From: JALOAT01 sp041677345
GTDB lineage: Bacteria > Pseudomonadota > Gammaproteobacteria > Thiohalomonadales > Thiohalomonadaceae
Assembly: GCA_041677345.1 (NCBI GenBank)
Contig: JBAYQE010000052.1
Location: 1 to 18,160, forward strand
DNA: 18,160 nucleotides
Direction: 5' to 3'
This document shows, piece by piece, positions 16,075 to 18,160 of this stretch. A program made the position numbers and the translations under genes. Every line of letters begins with the position of its first letter. The first letter of the stretch is position 1. A model generated the notes under the pieces. It was not told where the DNA came from. It saw nothing but the letters and a program-made list of their open reading frames with translations, and searched no databases.

Positions 16075-16883
16075 CAGGAGAAGCGTTTGCGGTTCAGTAT
16101 CCAGCCCGCCAGCAACAGGAAGGCGACACCATAGGCGAAGGCACCCACTAATAGCAGGGGCCAGTCCGACGGCAGGAAGCGCCAAGTGTTGTACAAGGCG
16201 GTCATTCGGATGTCGAGGGCACCTAAATCCGGCAGTATGTAGCGAAGCAGCGCCAGAGAATGGCGATAGCTCTCAGCATTACTTACCAGATAGGCATCCG
16301 TAGTGAGGAGATCCACGATGGCCGCGTACGAGCGTGCCGCCAGCGCGAAGCCGAACGTACCTATGAGGATGAAGCTGGGTGTGCTCGCGACCACAGACAG
16401 CAGCGCAGCCACACCCGTGATCACGAATAGATCCAGCGCGATAAAGAGTAACGTCGTCAGATAGGGGCCGCCCATGCCTACCTGCGTAGTCTGCTCATAG
16501 CTCTGGCCTACCAGCGCCACCATGCCAGCCACCAGCAGACCCGCTAGCGCGAGAAGGAGCAGAATAAGCACCAGTGCCGCCAAGACCCGACCTATGAAAA
16601 ATAGTTGGCGCGGACGTGGATAAGTGAGTGAGGTGAGTGAATAACGGCGATCAAACTCCCGCACGAAGAGTTCCTGCAGCAGCAGCACGATAACCAACGG
16701 AAGGACCAGGCGGATGATCGAAAACCCCACGTCCAAGCCCACGGTGGCGGGCTGACGGCCGCTGAATTGTGCGGCGAGCCATATTGATGCTGCGAGGGCG
16801 AGTAGAAACCAAAAAGCTAAGGAAAGGAAGCGGGCGCGCAATGCAATGCGCAATCCTGTGGCTATATCGGAGATGATGGACAT
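16074..16883 (-). CDS. ABC-2-type permease of pilin-linked cassette (PilI-like)
   Basis: This 269-residue integral membrane protein has about six helices: near residues 20-41 (FLSLAFWFLLALAASIWLAA), 56-74, 97-125, 140-165, 168-185 and a C-terminal one at about 240-263 (WPLLLVGAFAYGVAFLLLAG). The short cytosolic loop after helix 2 (VREFDRRYSLTSLTYPRPR) is like the coupling loop of ABC-2 permeases. ATG 16883 gives MSIISDIATGLRIALRARF, an amphipathic start typical of this family. The ribosome site is poor. Longer in-frame starts add a non-hydrophobic, cysteine-containing stretch that looks like non-coding sequence. It is the first gene of the three-gene cassette, with TGATG coupling to the next. 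The substrate is unknown. Confidence 0.82.
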   Translation of the reverse strand: MSIISDIATGLRIALRARFLSLAFWFLLALAASIWLAAQFSGRQPATVGLDVGFSIIRLVLPLVIVLLLQELFVREFDRRYSLTSLTYPRPRQLFFIGRVLAALVLILLLLALAGLLVAGMVALVGQSYEQTTQVGMGGPYLTTLLFIALDLFVITGVAALLSVVASTPSFILIGTFGFALAARSYAAIVDLLTTDAYLVSNAESYRHSLALLRYILPDLGALDIRMTALYNTWRFLPSDWPLLLVGAFAYGVAFLLLAGWILNRKRFS

Positions 16884-17242
16884 CGCTATTGATGAAATGT
16901 TGCGGCTAGCGGGGTACCAAGATACGTCGCGCACGCAGCAAGAGGTAGCTTTTTGCAAGCGAAGCATGCCAATAAAGTTTATGCACGCATTCTGATGTCA
17001 TGCTATTCCGGAGTCGATGCCATACCGAGCAGAATGCTGAAATGGGGCGTTTGTCTTATGCAAATAAGGCCGAAATACTGCGGACTTCCTGGTAAGGGCA
17101 CGATCACGGATGGTACGCGATGGAGCCGTTCGTACGAAGGGCTTAACGATGCCAAACATCAAAGACCGCGATAACACGCGTAAATAGCAGCCAAAGCGGT
17201 CTAATGGAGAATGTTGCAACGAGACTGTGCTGTTTTGGGTCA
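16884..17242. other. AT-richer intergenic stretch before the ABC cassette
   Basis: No convincing gene is seen here, and base composition looks visibly more AT-rich than the neighbouring genes. Possible signals are a short palindrome CTTAT-GCAA-ATAAG (17055-17068) and an inverted repeat AGACCGC/GCGGTCT (17163-17169 and 17196-17202). A cassette-specific promoter on the minus strand is plausible here, but no clear -35/-10 pair stands out. I also looked for tRNA or transposase remnants and found none that I can support. Confidence 0.45.
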
Positions 17243-17285
17243 GGTCCAAGCGTCGGGCTTAAGAAGTCTCCTCGACGCTTGGACC
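17243..17285 (-). terminator. Perfect 13-bp hairpin after the secreted pilin-like gene
   Basis: GGTCCAAGCGTCG (17243-17255) and CGACGCTTGGACC (17273-17285) form a perfect 13-bp stem with a 17-base loop, starting 8 bases past the stop of the secreted protein. No U-tract follows on the minus strand, so it is not a textbook intrinsic terminator. It could act as a 3' stabiliser or attenuator, making the abundant pilin mRNA distinct from the ABC cassette mRNA. The loop carries AGGAG on the minus strand. Confidence 0.6.
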
Positions 17286-17293
17286 CCGGCAGC

Positions 17294-17746
17294 CTAGTTG
17301 AAGTACCAGTTACCGTTCAACGTATCCTGGGTGCAGTTTCCACCGAGGTAGATGCCGCCAACGGCACCGCCGGTGGTGCTTGCAAAATAGCCCCTATAAT
17401 CGGGCTCGTTGATGGTCTGATTGGGTGTGCCATCGCAGCCCTCATTGTTGTAAATGGGATTATTGTCCTCATCGTGGTCAACTACGGCGCAGCTGATCGA
17501 CGCGGTTCGGCTGCCAGCGGCATGGCACGTTCCAACTTTGATGGTAGTAGTGCCTTCATCGCACATGTATGCGCCAGAAACACCATTCGAGAGATTCAGC
17601 CTCACGTCATCAGCGAGCAGGACGCAATTTCCATCGACCCCACCAGTGATTTCCTCACCGGAGGTAATTGTCTCCCCAGCAGCGACAGCTGAAAACGAGG
17701 TACCGAGACCCATCGAAACGAAAATGGCAAACGCAATTTTTTTCAC
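17294..17746 (-). CDS. Secreted six-cysteine protein, possible detached pilin C-domain (PilA-C-like)
   Basis: This 150-residue protein has a Sec signal peptide: MKKIAFAIFVSMGLGTSFSAVAA with cleavage likely after Ala23. The mature part is about 127 residues, acidic and glycine-rich, with six cysteines that could form three disulfides. It has beta-type segments such as DVRLNLSNGVSGAYMC and TTTIKVGTC, ending LGGNCTQDTLNGNWYFN. It has no prepilin cleavage motif. It starts with GTG after a good AAGGAGAAA site, 23 bp from the stop of the short pilin, so they are co-transcribed. This fits a separately secreted globular half of a split pilin, as PilA-C is to PilA-N in Geobacter. The alternative is an unrelated minor secreted protein. 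I am confident it is a real secreted gene, less so of its role. Confidence 0.72.
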   Translation of the reverse strand: MKKIAFAIFVSMGLGTSFSAVAAGETITSGEEITGGVDGNCVLLADDVRLNLSNGVSGAYMCDEGTTTIKVGTCHAAGSRTASISCAVVDHDEDNNPIYNNEGCDGTPNQTINEPDYRGYFASTTGGAVGGIYLGGNCTQDTLNGNWYFN

Positions 17747-17759
17747 CGGATTTCTCCTT
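17744..17759 (-). promoter_or_regulatory. Ribosome binding site deciding the GTG start of the secreted protein
   Basis: On the minus strand AAGGAGAAA lies 4 bases before the GTG at 17746-17744, with about 7 bases between the AGGAG core and the start. There is no ATG in frame nearby that keeps the signal peptide, so this GTG sets the start. Confidence 0.75.
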
Positions 17760-17769
17760 ACTAATAATG

Positions 17770-17949
17770 TTATCGCTGCGCGGCCGACATCACTGTGATG
17801 GCATTCTTGGCATCAGCCTGGGCCGTGGAATCGTTGGCCTTGGCGCGATATTCGTTGAACTGCGGAATCGCGACAGCAGCCAGAATACCGATGATGGCCA
17901 CCACTATCATCAGTTCGATGAGGGTGAAGCCTTTCTGGGCCTTTTTCAT
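17770..17949 (-). CDS. pilA: Short type IV prepilin (PilA-N-like)
   Basis: This 59-residue prepilin starts with a 7-residue leader (MKKAQKG) cut before Phe, then FTLIELMIVVAIIGILAAVAIP, the classic N-methylated type IV pilin helix with Glu5 of the mature form. The mature chain would be 52 residues, ending VMSAAQR. Standard type IVa pilins are about 140-160 residues, so the C-terminal globular domain is absent. There is no frameshift: after TAA the next frame opens with its own ribosome site and a different signal peptide. Geobacter PilA (about 61 mature residues) is the closest design I know. Its start follows AAAGGAGA (17958-17965). A sigma-54 promoter match lies about 60 bp upstream. It likely forms pili or pseudopili, with the next secreted protein as partner. 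The pilus assembly genes themselves are not in the window. Confidence 0.9.
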   Translation of the reverse strand: MKKAQKGFTLIELMIVVAIIGILAAVAIPQFNEYRAKANDSTAQADAKNAITVMSAAQR

Positions 17950-18010
17950 TGGGAGTCTCTCCTTTGTTGAGTGGCCTGGAGCGAAAATGGGCAGGGTTCA
18001 AGCGATAGGT

Positions 18011-18026
18011 TGCATACTCTGTGCCA
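18011..18026 (-). promoter_or_regulatory. Sigma-54 (RpoN) promoter for the pilin operon
   Basis: On the minus strand, TGGCACAGAGTATGCA matches 14 of 16 positions of the sigma-54 consensus TGGCACGrNNNTTGCW, with GG and GC exactly 10 bases apart. The start point would be near 17999, giving a leader of about 50 bases to the pilin ATG. RpoN with PilR controls pilA in several bacteria. No pilR or pilS gene is in the window. Confidence 0.8.
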
Positions 18027-18132
18027 TGAGCAAGGTGCGCCGTTTCGGGATGGTTTTTGGACCATAGCGTGAACCACGTCGCACGTGATCGGGTCCAAGT
18101 GGCGCGGGCGGGTGACGCGGGTTGTCGGGCAG

Positions 18133-18149
18133 GTGACCAAAATGGTCAC
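18133..18149. promoter_or_regulatory. Palindrome, possible upstream activator site
   Basis: GTGACCA-AAA-TGGTCAC is a perfect 7-bp inverted repeat with a 3-base centre. Its middle lies about 140 bp upstream of the predicted sigma-54 start point, a common distance for an enhancer-binding activator. It could equally belong to a gene beyond the window edge. Confidence 0.4.
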
Positions 18150-18160
18150 GTGGTAGGCCA

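Noticed and set aside
16946..16967. Sigma-54-like TGGCAT...TTGCA on the minus strand ahead of the permease
   Set aside because: The gap between GG and GC is 12 instead of the strict 10 bases, so it is unlikely to be used by RpoN.
16998..17249. Small open frames in the spacer before the permease, on both strands
   Set aside because: No ribosome site, no domain, and composition like intergenic DNA.
17770..17949. The short pilin as a frameshifted or truncated pseudogene
   Set aside because: No pilin-like C-terminal sequence follows in any frame, and the next gene has its own ribosome site and signal peptide.
17946..18149. A 67-codon open frame upstream of the pilin
   Set aside because: It overlaps the sigma-54 promoter and palindrome, and its translation resembles no protein.

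Overview
The window looks like chromosome of a GC-rich gammaproteobacterium. The main evidence is the gene order lolC-lolD / DUF2062 / comEC / exbB-exbD-msbA-lpxK-Trm112-kdsB, a well known Gram-negative envelope cluster seen for example in pseudomonads and Chromatiales-like lineages. I cannot name a genus from sequence alone.

Layout. 1-2.7 kb (+): sfsA, then a LolC/E-type permease overlapping lolD (lipoprotein export to the outer membrane). 2.7-3.2 kb (-): a DUF2062 membrane protein. 3.3-5.6 kb (+): comEC, the DNA-uptake channel. 5.63-5.77 kb: a fold-back element with 31-bp inverted arms differing at one base. 5.85-10.6 kb (+): a tightly packed six-gene operon, exbB-exbD-msbA-lpxK-Trm112 protein-kdsB, covering lipid A and Kdo steps of lipopolysaccharide synthesis and export. 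10.6-10.9 kb (-): an unrecognised 86-residue protein. 11.1-14.2 kb (+): a MASE3/triple-PAS sensor histidine kinase followed by a single-domain response regulator.

14.3-18.16 kb (-): the most interesting part. Read in the direction of transcription, a strong sigma-54 promoter match is followed by a very short (59-residue) type IV prepilin that ends soon after the N-terminal helix. Next, 23 bp later, comes a separately secreted six-cysteine protein with a typical signal peptide. After it lie a 13-bp perfect hairpin and an AT-richer spacer, and then a translationally coupled ABC cassette: a six-helix permease, a membrane-anchored helical-repeat protein of unknown family and an ATPase. This resembles a split pilin (PilA-N plus PilA-C, as in Geobacter) together with a PilGHI-like ABC module (as in Myxococcus), here in a gammaproteobacterial setting. 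The split-pilin and PilGHI assignments are inferences from architecture and remembered family features, not from a search.

The first 14 kb is mostly ordinary, conserved envelope biology. The accessory interest is concentrated in the pilin/ABC region, the fold-back repeat and the sensor kinase.
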